Source of the DNA: an uncultured Acidobacteriota bacterium
Lineage (GTDB): Bacteria; Acidobacteriota; Vicinamibacteria; Vicinamibacterales; CAVVIG01
NCBI GenBank assembly: GCA_902825985.1
Contig: CADEDC010000024.1
Span: 1 to 50,592 of the forward strand
Direction of reading: 5' to 3'
DNA length: 50,592 nt
Shown here: piece after piece, positions 33,980 through 43,495 of the stretch
How positions within the stretch are numbered: the first letter of the stretch is position 1
How the letters are laid out: every line of letters begins with the position of its first letter
Notes under the pieces: model-generated
The model's database searches: none
Seen by the model: only the letters and a program-made list of their open reading frames with translations
Told to the model about the DNA's origin: nothing
Translations under genes and position numbers: made by a program

Positions 33980-34911
33980 ATCGGCTGTCACGGGCGCCCG
34001 AGGCCGACCCGTTGTACGCACGTCCGGCGGCGGACCGTCCCAGCTATGCCACCGGCATGCTGCTCGACGCGCAGGACTTCACCGACGAGCAGACGTACCA
34101 CCGCGGCCGCCTCGCACTGGCGCTGGCGTCACTGGCCGGCAGCGGGACGGTGGCCGGCCTGCGCGTCGTCCACCTGGGCGAGACCAGCGGGACGGATGCA
34201 CGCCCGGAGGAGATCCGGGTGGAACCGGGGCTGGCGCTGGATCGGCTCGGCCGGCTGACGGAGGTGCCGCGCGCGGCCTGCGTACGGCTGGGTGCCTGGT
34301 TCGACGCCGAGGCCGCCGCCGATGGCGGCGATCGCGTGCGGCGGGCCGCCTACCGGGAGGTCGAGCGGTTTCTCTCAGCTCGGGCGATCGCCGAGGCGGG
34401 TGCAGAGGGACGGCCGTCCATCCCGGCCCGCGCGGTCGTTGCCGACGTCTTCGTGCGGTTCGTGGCCTGCGCGCGCGGGCTGACCCCCAGCTTTGCCGCG
34501 GGACCGTTCGAGGCGCTCGATGCGGTGGCGACATCACGGGTGCGGGATGCCTACGAGCTGCAGCTGGCGCTGCGCGAAGGGCTGGACGACCGGTTCGACG
34601 GCCTGCCGGCGCCCGGTCTCGACCTCGCGGCCATCGCCGATGCGGCGGCGCGGCGCGCTCGTCTGCAGGACGCGATTCTCGACAGCTACCCAGCCGGCGG
34701 CGTGGTTGCGGGAGCCGATGGTGTGGCCCCGCTCGCCGAGCATCCGAGCGGGATCGACCCGACCGCGGTGTTTCTCGCGCGCGTGATGATTCCGGTCGGC
34801 GCGACCGATCCGCCGCTACGCGACGGGCGGGGCGTTGTCGTGGACGGATGGTCGCGGCGGTTTGCGCCGTCGACCATGCAGCTGGCCCAGTGGATCGGCG
34901 CGGCCCGATGA
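33976..34911 (+). CDS. eCIS-associated baseplate/fibre-type protein with ATGMLLDAQDF motif, 311 aa
   Basis: The N-terminal motif SYATGMLLDAQDFTDEQTYHRGRL, followed by GSGTVAGLRVVHLG, and PGLALDRLGRLTEVPR, is of the same type as the YFDGRFL/ARD motif in the next gene. Such motifs are frequent in multi-copy proteins after gpI in eCIS clusters. The middle is helical and Ala/Arg-rich, and the C-terminal segment VFLARVMIPVGA is a short strand. A structural role at the baseplate or fibre is inferred from position. There is no signal peptide. Confidence 0.72.
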   Translation: MNRLSRAPEADPLYARPAADRPSYATGMLLDAQDFTDEQTYHRGRLALALASLAGSGTVAGLRVVHLGETSGTDARPEEIRVEPGLALDRLGRLTEVPRAACVRLGAWFDAEAAADGGDRVRRAAYREVERFLSARAIAEAGAEGRPSIPARAVVADVFVRFVACARGLTPSFAAGPFEALDAVATSRVRDAYELQLALREGLDDRFDGLPAPGLDLAAIADAAARRARLQDAILDSYPAGGVVAGADGVAPLAEHPSGIDPTAVFLARVMIPVGATDPPLRDGRGVVVDGWSRRFAPSTMQLAQWIGAAR

Positions 34912-34947
34912 GGCGCGCGATCCGGTCGTGAAGCAAAGGATTCGAGT

Positions 34948-36885
34948 ATGACCCTCACAGATGGCGCCGCCCGCGAGCGCATCGCGGCCCAGGATCTCGC
35001 CGACCTGCGCAGAGCCGGAGTGCTCATCGAGGATCCGCGCCGCGAACGTCCCCGGTACTTCGACGGACGATTCCTGGCGGCGCGCGACCTGATCCGCGAT
35101 CAGCAGTATTTCCTGACCCGAGAGGCCGATCTCGGCCGGGCCGCCGGAAGCGGGGTCGCCGTCGGGCTGTCGGTGCGTGACGGCGCCGACGCGAAGTCGC
35201 TGACGATCACGCTCGGACACGGCGTGACGCCGGCCGGGGAACTGGTGCTGCTGCCGCGCGACCTGCGTCTGTCGCTGGCGAACATCCCGGTCGCGGAACA
35301 GCTGTCGGCCCGATTCGGGCTCTCGCGCCTGCCGCAGCCGCCGCTGCGCAGCCGGACCGGGCTGTTCGTGCTCGGACTGCGGCCGGTGGAGTTCACGGCG
35401 AATCCGATCGGCGCCTATCCGACGAGCCTGACCGGCGCGCGTACCGTCGAGGACGGTGACATCGTCGAGGCCACGGCCGTCGTGCTGGTGCCGTGGCCGG
35501 ATGACGGCGGCAGCGACGCGCTGGAGGCGCGGCGAGCCGCGGCGGCACATGCGATCTTCGTTGCCGGCGCCGAGCGCGGCATCTCCGCCAACGTCCTGCC
35601 GGTTGCGATGCTTGCCCTGCAGAGCAACACGGTGGTGTGGGTGGATGAGCCGATGGTGCGGCGAGACCTCGGCGCCGATCGTGCCGACCTGCCTGGACTC
35701 GGCCTGTCGCCGCGCGCGCTTCGCCTCGCGCACTTCCTGCAGCACCAGGAGCATCTCGCCGACGTCGTTCGCGTGAGTGGCGGCCGGACGTTCCCCGCGG
35801 CGGCGCGGTTCTCCTCGCTGCCGTCGGCCGGACGGCTGCCACCGGGAGCGATCAACGCGGCAGACTTCACCCAACGCTACTTCCCGGCGGAAGTGGACAC
35901 CGACCTCTCGATCATTCCCGAAGACGAGCTGCCGGCGCTCATCGAAGACGCGCTGGCGCTTCCGCCGATCGATCTGACGATGCCAGCCGAGTCGCTCGAC
36001 TCGACGGCGGTCGCCATCCTGGTGCCCGTCCCGCGGAACGAGTGGCGGGCGGTGGTCGGCCGCCTCACGACGCGCGTCCGCCCGTTGCGGCCGGCGGCGC
36101 CGAACCTGGTGGCGCAGCGCAAGCCGCTCGAGGCGCTGTTGCGGCTGCGGCCGTTGACGCCGGTGGTGCCGCTGCCCGATCCGGCCGATCCGTCGGATGC
36201 CGAGTGGCAGCGGCTCGTGCGGTTGCCGAACCTCTGGTTCGTGCGGCGGCGCCATCTCACGGTCCGGGACGACATGGTTGGCGCCTCGTTGCGGTTCGCC
36301 GCCGTCGAGACGGGCGTGGTCACGGACCGCGTACGCGAGCGTCTGACGTCGCTCGGCCTCGCGACGAATCTCGACCGCGTGTTGACGTCGGCGACGCCGG
36401 CGGCGGCGGTGGAGGTCACCCGGTTGCTCGACTCGCCGCGGTTCGTCGACTCGCCAGCGCTGACCGCTGCCGCACTGGGTGAGCTGGCGGCCCGTTCCGA
36501 GACGGCCGGCACCCTCGATACGGCCGCCGCGGTCGCGGTCAGCTCGACCCTGACGGCCACCGGCGCCGGAGACGGGCTGGCGCGGCTGGAGAGCGCGACC
36601 GTGACGACACCGCTCACCGCACCGGCCCTCGAGCGGCTGGCTGCCGGGCGTGAGTGGCGCACTGTCGACGCCGACCTGCGGGCAGCACGGAAGGAGGAGA
36701 TGTCGGTCGTCGCCACCCGTCTGCTGGGCACGGCCGTCGGTCCGGCGCCGGTCCAGCCGCTGCGCCCCCGGACCGCCGCGCCGGCGGTGGCCAGGACGTC
36801 GCGGACCGGGAACGCGAAACCCGCGAGCCGGCCTGCCGCACGGCCGCGGCGACGGAAGAAGGGCGACGGAGGTGACCGGTCGTGA
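34948..36885 (+). CDS. eCIS-associated YFDGRFL-type protein, 645 aa
   Basis: Opens with PRYFDGRFLAARDLIRDQQYFLTR, then SGVAVGLSV and LGHGVTPAGELVLLPRDLRL, the same N-terminal architecture as its two neighbours. A region with RTGLFVLGLRPVEF and EATAVVLVPWPD follows, then a long helical part with Thr/Ala/Val repeats (TAAALGELAARSETAGTLDTAAAVAVSSTLTATG, shown split here by function only) and a basic tail (ARPRRRKKGDG). Probably a baseplate-attached structural or fibre-like protein. Its stop overlaps the GTG start of the giant gene. Confidence 0.7.
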   Translation: MTLTDGAARERIAAQDLADLRRAGVLIEDPRRERPRYFDGRFLAARDLIRDQQYFLTREADLGRAAGSGVAVGLSVRDGADAKSLTITLGHGVTPAGELVLLPRDLRLSLANIPVAEQLSARFGLSRLPQPPLRSRTGLFVLGLRPVEFTANPIGAYPTSLTGARTVEDGDIVEATAVVLVPWPDDGGSDALEARRAAAAHAIFVAGAERGISANVLPVAMLALQSNTVVWVDEPMVRRDLGADRADLPGLGLSPRALRLAHFLQHQEHLADVVRVSGGRTFPAAARFSSLPSAGRLPPGAINAADFTQRYFPAEVDTDLSIIPEDELPALIEDALALPPIDLTMPAESLDSTAVAILVPVPRNEWRAVVGRLTTRVRPLRPAAPNLVAQRKPLEALLRLRPLTPVVPLPDPADPSDAEWQRLVRLPNLWFVRRRHLTVRDDMVGASLRFAAVETGVVTDRVRERLTSLGLATNLDRVLTSATPAAAVEVTRLLDSPRFVDSPALTAAALGELAARSETAGTLDTAAAVAVSSTLTATGAGDGLARLESATVTTPLTAPALERLAAGREWRTVDADLRAARKEEMSVVATRLLGTAVGPAPVQPLRPRTAAPAVARTSRTGNAKPASRPAARPRRRKKGDGGDRS

Positions 36886-39800
36886 GCACCAGACCCATCG
36901 ACGAACCGCTGCCGGGCGAGCGGGTGGTGGCGCTGGCGCCCGAAACCGCGAACGCCGCGGCCACCGACTGGCGACGGCGTCCGAATCTCTTCCCGGGCCG
37001 CGCGCTCACGGCGCCGACGCTCGAGCAACGCCAGCGCTGGCAGGCCGGGCGCATCGCGCTGCGTGGCCAGGCGTTCACGCCGGGCGTCGCCCAGGGGCTC
37101 GACGTCACCTGGACGACCGAGACCGGGAGCGACGGCGTGGCGGTCGCCCGCCTGCAGGTGGCACCGGGGCGCGCGTTGACGATCACTGGCGAGGACGTCG
37201 TGCTGGCGGCGCCGGTCGACGTCCGGCTCGCCGATCTGCCGGTGGTTGCCGAGCCGGCGGTGTTCGAGGCCGACCCGTCCAGCGAACCGGTACCCGGCGG
37301 TCTCGGTGTGTTGCGCCCGCGCGTCGTCGGGCCGATCCGTCTTGGCGCGTTGATCGACGGTCGACCGGATCTGCTGCCGCCGCTCGGCGTCCTGGTGCTG
37401 CAGCCGGTCGTCACGGACCGGGCCGACGTCGATCTGACCGACCCGTGTGATCGTTGCGGTTGCGGCGCGTCGAGCGATCTCTCCCCTGAGAGCGTCGAGG
37501 ACTGGCGAATCGCCGACGGCGTTCGGCTGCTCTGGTATGCCTGGCCGGACGAATGGAGAGCCGTGCCGCTGGATACGGCACGGCGACGCAACGCGCTCGC
37601 GCACCTGGTGTTCGACGCGGAGGCGGCACTCGCCGAAGGTGAGGGGCTGCCGTGGGAAGCGTGGGGCTCACCGGTGGCGATCGTCGGCGTCGACGCGGCA
37701 TGGGAGCCCACCTTCGTCGACCGGGCGACGGTCGTGCGACACGGCGGCCGGGCCCGATACTCGCGGCTCGTGCTCGGCGCCGACGGGCGGATCGCCACCG
37801 CCGGGCGCCGGCAGGCGCTCTGGCAGGCGCGGATCGAACAGTTGGCTGAACAGCTCGCCGAGCAGACGATGGCGACTTCCGATCCGGCGGTGCTGCGCGA
37901 GGCGTTCAGCCGGCTGCCGCCGACCGGGCTGCTGCCGCCGCAGATGCTGAATCTCGAGGTGCTGCCGCTGAACCTGGCGTCGGAAGTGCTTCAGAGCCGG
38001 TTCTTCCCGGCCGGGTTCGACCTGGACGCGGTGCCGGTGCCGATCGATCAGCTCGACGTCGCGATCCGGGAGGCGGCACCGCTGGCGCCGCTCGATTTCT
38101 CGGCGGCCGAGCGCGTGCGCGTTCTCGTCCCGGTGACCCAGGCCTCATTCGAGCCGCGATTGCTGTTCGAGGAGACGGTGGCGCCGGAGTTCCAGGAGAC
38201 CGTGGATCGGTTCGCGGCGGTTCGCGCACGTGCCCTGGGGGCACGGCAGGGGCTGCGGTACGCGATCGCTGCGCTGACGAAGGCGGCCCAAGGCACCGTG
38301 GTCACGGTCCCATCGATTGAGTCCGATCCGCTGGCACTCGAGCCGGAGGATCTCGCGCCGTGGGGGCCGCCGCCGACCGGCGGCGGTCATCGCACCCCCT
38401 TCGGGCCGGCGCTGCACCAGCACTTCTTCCTGAATGCGACGGCAACCATCAGGCCGCAGGCCGGCGAAGCGCTCTACGTGTGGGTGTATCTGGACCCCGA
38501 TGCCCCGCCGCAGACGCTGATGCTGCAGTGGCACACCGCCGGGACGTGGGAGCATCGGGCGTATTGGGGGGACAACCTGATCGAACTCGGCGTCGACGGC
38601 ACCACGTCGCGTCTGCAGATCGCCGCGACACTGCCGGCGGCTGGGCAGTGGATCCGGCTGCCGCTCGATCCGGACAGTGTCGGCCTGGCCGACACGGCGG
38701 TCGACGGCGTGGCGTTCACGCTGGTCGGCGGCCGGGCGGCCTTCGGCCCGACCGGCGTCGCCGGGACCACCGGGGATCGAGCCTGGTTCGGCGGCCGGCT
38801 GCCGGCCGGTGCGGTCACCGGCGGCACCCATGAGTGGGAGTTCCTGACGGACAACGATCTGTGGGCGCCGCTCGAGCCGCCGATCGGACTGGGCCCGCCC
38901 ACCACCACCGGCGTCCCGGCCGGTGGCGGTCACGTCGAGCCGGCGGGCAGCGGGGTTCGTCAGCATTTCTTCATCAACGCCACGGCACGCCTCGCGGTTG
39001 CGGCGGGCCAGCGGCTGTTTGCCTGGGTGTGGCTCGATCCGGAGAATCCCCCGCGCACGCTGATGCTGCAGTGGAATGTCGACGGCAACTGGGAGCACCG
39101 CGCCTACCTCGGGGAGAATCTCATCGGCTTCGGTGTGGACGGCAGCGCTTCCCGGCGGGCGCTGGGCGCGCTGCCGCCGCTCGGCAGCTGGGTGCGCATC
39201 ACCGTGTCGCCGGCCGACGTCGCCGTCGAAGGGATGAATCTCATCGGCATGGCATTCGCGCTGTTCGACGGACGCGCCGCCTTTGGCGCGGCCGGACGGC
39301 TGAACGCCGACGGCAGCGAGACGGTGTGGTTCTCCGGCGCCCTGCCGGCGGGCGCCGTCCCGACGGGCATCTGGAGCTTCCTGACGCCGGAGCAGATGCC
39401 GGCGCCGTTCGGTGCGCCGCCGACGGGCGTGGTGAGCGGGGTCGCGGCGCTGCGCGCCGACGCGGCGCTGGCGTTGCTCTCGGTACGCGAGCGGGCGCAG
39501 CTCGACGTCCGCGGTGTCGAGGGGTTCGTCACCTACTTGAAGGCCCGCGCCGATCGCGCGGACGACCTCGTGGACTACGGCTTCATCAAGGTGCAGACCG
39601 ACGTCTACCGGGTTCGTCAGCTGGTGCTTGGGACGACGGCGGCGACCCGGCTCGCCGTGTCGCCCGCCCTGGCCACCATCGCCCAGGCGGAAACCGCCGC
39701 CGCCTCGCAGCAGCAGATCTCGACGTTCTACAACACGCTCATCAGCGACGCGTCGTTGTCGAATCTGGCGCGCGCCTCACGCACACCCACAGGTGGTGCG

Positions 39801-41888
39801 GCGGCCGCGTTCGACGCCGGCACGGTGGCGCGCTCCGCGTCGGCTCCGGCGGCGGCCTTCGAGGCGACGCCACCGTCGCCGGTCGCCCGGGCGACGTTCG
39901 GCGCCGCGACCTTTGGAACGAACGCGTTCACGCAGCCGACGTTTGCTCTCGACACCAGGTTCCAGGTGCAGCAGCCGGCCGCGCCGGGCAACATCCGCAT
40001 CGTCGACGACTCGGCGGCGGTCATCCGGGACCGGACGCTGGACAGCGGCGTCATCGCGATCGCCACGCCGATCCCGGTCAATACACCCGGCAACGTCATC
40101 AACGCCTCGCCGATCGTCGGCAAGGCGAACATCCGCACGACCGCCATCGCCCAACGGCTCGAGGATCCGAAGGCGATCGAGGCCAAGGACTACACGGCGG
40201 CGACCCGTCACGACGCCGTGTCGGCCCTCGTCCAGTTCGCCGATCAGCTGAGAAACGAGGACGGCGGCGTCACTCCTGGACTGTTCGACGGGATCGACGT
40301 CTACGGCGTCCGCGACGATCCGTTTCTCGGGACCAGCAACACGGCCCGCCGGGTGCCGCTCGCGCAGTTCATCCTCGATCGATCGCGCATCGCGCAACTG
40401 CTGACGACGCCGCTGCGGACGCGCCCGGTGCCGGGTGCCGGCGAAACGATTCCCGACGAGGGCGCGTATTTTTCGGACAGCGCCGACCTCTCCGACAACA
40501 CGGTCGCGCTCATGCGGCAGCTCGAGGGCCGGATCACGTTGTACCGCGCCGCCATCGCGGCGGCCGAGCGCACGCTGGTCACGCTGCGCGACGGGCTGTC
40601 GCAGGGCGCCGCGCGGCTGGCGGCGACCGCCGACGCGCTCGCCGAATCCCGTCACGACGCCAGCGTCGCCAAGGCGCTGCTCGCCGAGGAGTCGGATCGG
40701 ATCGCCGCCATCAACGCACGGCGCGCCGCGGTGCTCGCGCAGGAAGTGCGCTTCCTGGCCTTCGTCAGGCCGAGAGAAGCGGACAACCTCGCCGGAGTGC
40801 CGCGACGGCAGGTCGACCCAGGGCTCATCGACGCGCCGGCGCCCGCGTGCCTCACCGCCCATCCCGACGTCCCCGACGAGCTCGTCGACATGCTTCGGGT
40901 CGTGCGCGAAGCGCCGGCTCAGTGGTTCGTCGACGTCCCGGGCCTGGTGGACCGGCTCGATCGGCCCGATCTGCTCGTCCGGGTCCTGCAGAGCGCACAA
41001 ATCCGGACGCAGCTGCCGAGCGCCGTCGCCCGGCGAACCGTGGCGGCGCCGGTGCTGCAGACGAATCGACTGCTCGGCGCGATGTCGAGCATCACGCTGC
41101 GCCAGGAGGCGGTCGTCTCGCAGGCGCGCGCCGTTGCCACGACGCTGGATCTCGCCCGGCTCCAGGGGCTCACCTGGCAGGGGGTGCGCGATCAAGCGAC
41201 GCAGGTGGTGTCGCTGGGCGACCTGATCGACGGTGAGCACGGCCGCCACGACGTCGCCCGGCGCGCCGCGCAGACTTTCGAGAACATCGGCCACATCGCC
41301 TCGTGCCTGCATGCGGCCTTCACGGACGTCCTGCCCTCCGTCCGGCTGGACTGGGTGGAGACACTGTCGCAGTTCGACGAATCACCGAGCCTGCGGCGGC
41401 TGGGAGCGCTGGCCAGGTGGGGCGAGGTTCCCTACGTCGGACGCCAGCGGACGCAGGCGCTCGCCGATTGGCTCTTCTCGCGCGTGAACGCGCTCGAGCC
41501 GCGCGCCGAAGCGCTGATGAACGACGTGGTGCGCATGTGCCTGCTGCTCGCGAGCCATGCGCCGGTTGGCCGGATCGTCGCCGGACGCCTGCCGCGTCCC
41601 ATCACCGTGCGGCCCGGCGTGCGTCTGCCGCTGACGACCTTCGAGCCCGGCCGTCTCAGGGTGGGGATGGAGGCGCTCGTGTATCGCGGGTCGACGGTGG
41701 TGGCGCGCGCCGTGGTGGAAGACGTCGGAGCAAGCGAGATCGCAACACGCGTGGTGCACACGATCGAGCCGCAGCTGGACCTGGACGTGAACGCGCGGGT
41801 GCAGTTCAGCGCCGCCGCCGCGGTCAGCCTGGCGGCGGCCGCCCGTCCTTCCGTCGCGCTGAACGCGCTGAAGCTGACAGGCAGATGA
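36882..41888 (+). CDS. Giant fibre/tape-like eCIS protein with duplicated jelly-roll domains, 1668 aa
   Basis: Residues about 30-150 repeat the neighbour-type module (LFPGRALTAPTLEQRQRWQ, then GVAQGLDV and PGRALTITGEDVVL). A Cys cluster DPCDRCGCG sits near residues 186-194. Two similar domains follow at about 492-656 and 663-840, each with HFF-NATA, LDP-PP-TLMLQW, WEHRAY-G-NLI and VDG-(T/S)SR, a jelly-roll pattern seen elsewhere beside cytochrome C/DUF1553 proteins and likely carbohydrate-binding. The C-terminal half is helical, with a probable coiled coil at about 1203-1300 (LMRQLEGRITLYRAAIAAAE). It could be the receptor-binding fibre, a tape measure or both; no other gene in the operon fits a tape measure. 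Confidence 0.7.
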   Translation: MSTRPIDEPLPGERVVALAPETANAAATDWRRRPNLFPGRALTAPTLEQRQRWQAGRIALRGQAFTPGVAQGLDVTWTTETGSDGVAVARLQVAPGRALTITGEDVVLAAPVDVRLADLPVVAEPAVFEADPSSEPVPGGLGVLRPRVVGPIRLGALIDGRPDLLPPLGVLVLQPVVTDRADVDLTDPCDRCGCGASSDLSPESVEDWRIADGVRLLWYAWPDEWRAVPLDTARRRNALAHLVFDAEAALAEGEGLPWEAWGSPVAIVGVDAAWEPTFVDRATVVRHGGRARYSRLVLGADGRIATAGRRQALWQARIEQLAEQLAEQTMATSDPAVLREAFSRLPPTGLLPPQMLNLEVLPLNLASEVLQSRFFPAGFDLDAVPVPIDQLDVAIREAAPLAPLDFSAAERVRVLVPVTQASFEPRLLFEETVAPEFQETVDRFAAVRARALGARQGLRYAIAALTKAAQGTVVTVPSIESDPLALEPEDLAPWGPPPTGGGHRTPFGPALHQHFFLNATATIRPQAGEALYVWVYLDPDAPPQTLMLQWHTAGTWEHRAYWGDNLIELGVDGTTSRLQIAATLPAAGQWIRLPLDPDSVGLADTAVDGVAFTLVGGRAAFGPTGVAGTTGDRAWFGGRLPAGAVTGGTHEWEFLTDNDLWAPLEPPIGLGPPTTTGVPAGGGHVEPAGSGVRQHFFINATARLAVAAGQRLFAWVWLDPENPPRTLMLQWNVDGNWEHRAYLGENLIGFGVDGSASRRALGALPPLGSWVRITVSPADVAVEGMNLIGMAFALFDGRAAFGAAGRLNADGSETVWFSGALPAGAVPTGIWSFLTPEQMPAPFGAPPTGVVSGVAALRADAALALLSVRERAQLDVRGVEGFVTYLKARADRADDLVDYGFIKVQTDVYRVRQLVLGTTAATRLAVSPALATIAQAETAAASQQQISTFYNTLISDASLSNLARASRTPTGGAAAAFDAGTVARSASAPAAAFEATPPSPVARATFGAATFGTNAFTQPTFALDTRFQVQQPAAPGNIRIVDDSAAVIRDRTLDSGVIAIATPIPVNTPGNVINASPIVGKANIRTTAIAQRLEDPKAIEAKDYTAATRHDAVSALVQFADQLRNEDGGVTPGLFDGIDVYGVRDDPFLGTSNTARRVPLAQFILDRSRIAQLLTTPLRTRPVPGAGETIPDEGAYFSDSADLSDNTVALMRQLEGRITLYRAAIAAAERTLVTLRDGLSQGAARLAATADALAESRHDASVAKALLAEESDRIAAINARRAAVLAQEVRFLAFVRPREADNLAGVPRRQVDPGLIDAPAPACLTAHPDVPDELVDMLRVVREAPAQWFVDVPGLVDRLDRPDLLVRVLQSAQIRTQLPSAVARRTVAAPVLQTNRLLGAMSSITLRQEAVVSQARAVATTLDLARLQGLTWQGVRDQATQVVSLGDLIDGEHGRHDVARRAAQTFENIGHIASCLHAAFTDVLPSVRLDWVETLSQFDESPSLRRLGALARWGEVPYVGRQRTQALADWLFSRVNALEPRAEALMNDVVRMCLLLASHAPVGRIVAGRLPRPITVRPGVRLPLTTFEPGRLRVGMEALVYRGSTVVARAVVEDVGASEIATRVVHTIEPQLDLDVNARVQFSAAAAVSLAAAARPSVALNALKLTGR
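38360..39400 (+). repeat. Tandem duplication of a ~165-residue jelly-roll-like domain
   Basis: Copy A (about 38360-38853) and copy B (about 38870-39400) align along their length: HQHFFLNATATI with RQHFFINATARL, TLMLQWHTAGTWEHRAYWGDNLIE with TLMLQWNVDGNWEHRAYLGENLIG, and GGRAAFGPTG with DGRAAFGAAG. Divergence is considerable, so the duplication is old. Confidence 0.8.
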
Positions 41889-43495
41889 GATTGGGAGCGA
41901 CCCGCACGGTCCGACGCCTGCGCCTGCGTGCCGGGTCCGTGGCATCGGCACGTCGAGTGCTGCCGCGGCTCGAGGATGCGCTTCGCACTGCCGCGCTTCC
42001 GGACGCCGCCGCGCGGCTCATCATCATCAGACGATGGGATCTCGGACGGCTGCCGGCCGACGTGGCGCCGCAGACGCTGTCGCTGATGCTCGAATCGCGC
42101 TTCGCGGCTGCGGGGTGGACCGTGGCGCATGCGGCGGAGGCCGGCGCAGACGCCGCGCCCGCCGTCTGGTTCCGGGACGCGCTCGAGGCACACGAGATCG
42201 CCGCGTGCCGTCTGGTGGCTGGCCGAAGACTCGACGCCTGGTTCTGGCCGCTCGCGTTGCCGACGATCGCCGGGGTTCCTACGCCGGACGAACAGATGCG
42301 GGCGCTCGCCTTCTCCGTGGCCACGCTCGACGAGGCGGCGGTCGCCCTGCCGCATTGGGGGAAGACCGTGGTGGCCGCCGGTGGTGCGTCACAACTGGCC
42401 AGGGCGCTGACACGGGCCGACGGTCGCATGCTGCTGCGGGCGGCGTCGCCAGAGCCATTCGCCAGCCGGTCCGCCCGGCGCCGGGCTCCGCACGCCGCGC
42501 CGGCCGCGGCAACGGCCGATGCACGGTCCGCGGGTGAGGCCAGCCGTCCGTCGTTGGCGCAAGGGCAGGATGGGGGCCGCTCGGCGGCCGACGACCGTCT
42601 CGAGCTGCTCGCGCGGTGGTCGGTGCCGGACAGGCGCGAGACGCCGGTCGGGAGCGCCACCGCAACCGCGGTGCCGGCGGACGGTTCATCGCAGCCGGCC
42701 CGACCCGCGCCGCGCCACGCACCGGGCCCCGACGCACGCCGCGCCGCCAGCTGGGAGCCGGCGATTGGCACGCAGACGTCCACTGGCCCGAGGTCACACA
42801 CCCCGGACACTGCAAGCAGGGAGAGCGCGGCGCGATCGTCTTCAGGGTGGAGGGGCCGTCCATCCGAGCCGACTTCGCCGCCCGTCCCCGCACCAGGACC
42901 GCCGCGCGGCGTCGGTTCGGCTCGATCGCCATCATCCGCCCGCGAGCCGGCGGCGCCGGGGACGCTGCCGGGCACCCGCGTCTCCGATCTGATCCGCGGG
43001 GAGCGCTGGGCGATGGTCGATCGGGCGGACACGGCGGCGGGCGGGCTCCTCTTTCTGGTGCCGCTGCTCGACCGTCTGGCGTTCGGTGCGTGGTGCCACT
43101 CCGCCGGCTTCACGGACGCCGCGTCCCGCTCGGCGCTCAGCGCCGGCCTGTTCGCCCGGCTGCTCGTCCGTTTGAAGATGCCGTCCGAGGATCCGACCTG
43201 GGCGCTGGTGCATGCGCTGTGTGACGGCGATACGGGCCGACTGGACGCCCCGCACGTCGGCACGGCTGCGAGCCACTGGCTTCGGGTCTGCCGGACCGGC
43301 CTGGGGCGGGCGTCTCGGATGGGGCTCGCCAGTCTCGTGCGGCGGCAGGCGCGCCTTGCCATCACTCCGACGCACGTCGACACCTTCCTGTCTCTCGACA
43401 GCGCCGACGTGCGAATCCGCCGCGCCGGCCTCGACATCGATCCAGGCTGGGTACCGTGGCTCGGCCGCGTCGTGAGTTTCCACTATGACCGGTAG
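41885..43495 (+). CDS. Conserved-type eCIS protein upstream of the ATPase, 536 aa
   Basis: Unnamed, but of a kind found immediately before the eCIS ATPase. Residues 1-170 are a globular N-terminal domain (LEDALRTAALPDAAARLIIIRRWDLG). Residues 185-370 are low-complexity, Pro/Ser/Arg/Ala-rich and probably disordered. The C-terminal ~150 residues are the conserved-looking part: AGGLLFLVPLLDRLAFGAWC, then VRIRRAGLDIDPGWVPWLGRVVSFHYDR. It overlaps its neighbours by 4 and 11 bases. A chaperone or assembly role with the ATPase is plausible but not shown. Confidence 0.75.
   Translation: MRLGATRTVRRLRLRAGSVASARRVLPRLEDALRTAALPDAAARLIIIRRWDLGRLPADVAPQTLSLMLESRFAAAGWTVAHAAEAGADAAPAVWFRDALEAHEIAACRLVAGRRLDAWFWPLALPTIAGVPTPDEQMRALAFSVATLDEAAVALPHWGKTVVAAGGASQLARALTRADGRMLLRAASPEPFASRSARRRAPHAAPAAATADARSAGEASRPSLAQGQDGGRSAADDRLELLARWSVPDRRETPVGSATATAVPADGSSQPARPAPRHAPGPDARRAASWEPAIGTQTSTGPRSHTPDTASRESAARSSSGWRGRPSEPTSPPVPAPGPPRGVGSARSPSSAREPAAPGTLPGTRVSDLIRGERWAMVDRADTAAGGLLFLVPLLDRLAFGAWCHSAGFTDAASRSALSAGLFARLLVRLKMPSEDPTWALVHALCDGDTGRLDAPHVGTAASHWLRVCRTGLGRASRMGLASLVRRQARLAITPTHVDTFLSLDSADVRIRRAGLDIDPGWVPWLGRVVSFHYDR

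Noticed and set aside
38834..41236. 800-aa plus-strand frame inside the 1668-aa gene
   Set aside because: Arg/Gly/Ala-rich out-of-frame translation; the overlapping frame holds the duplicated domains and coiled coil.
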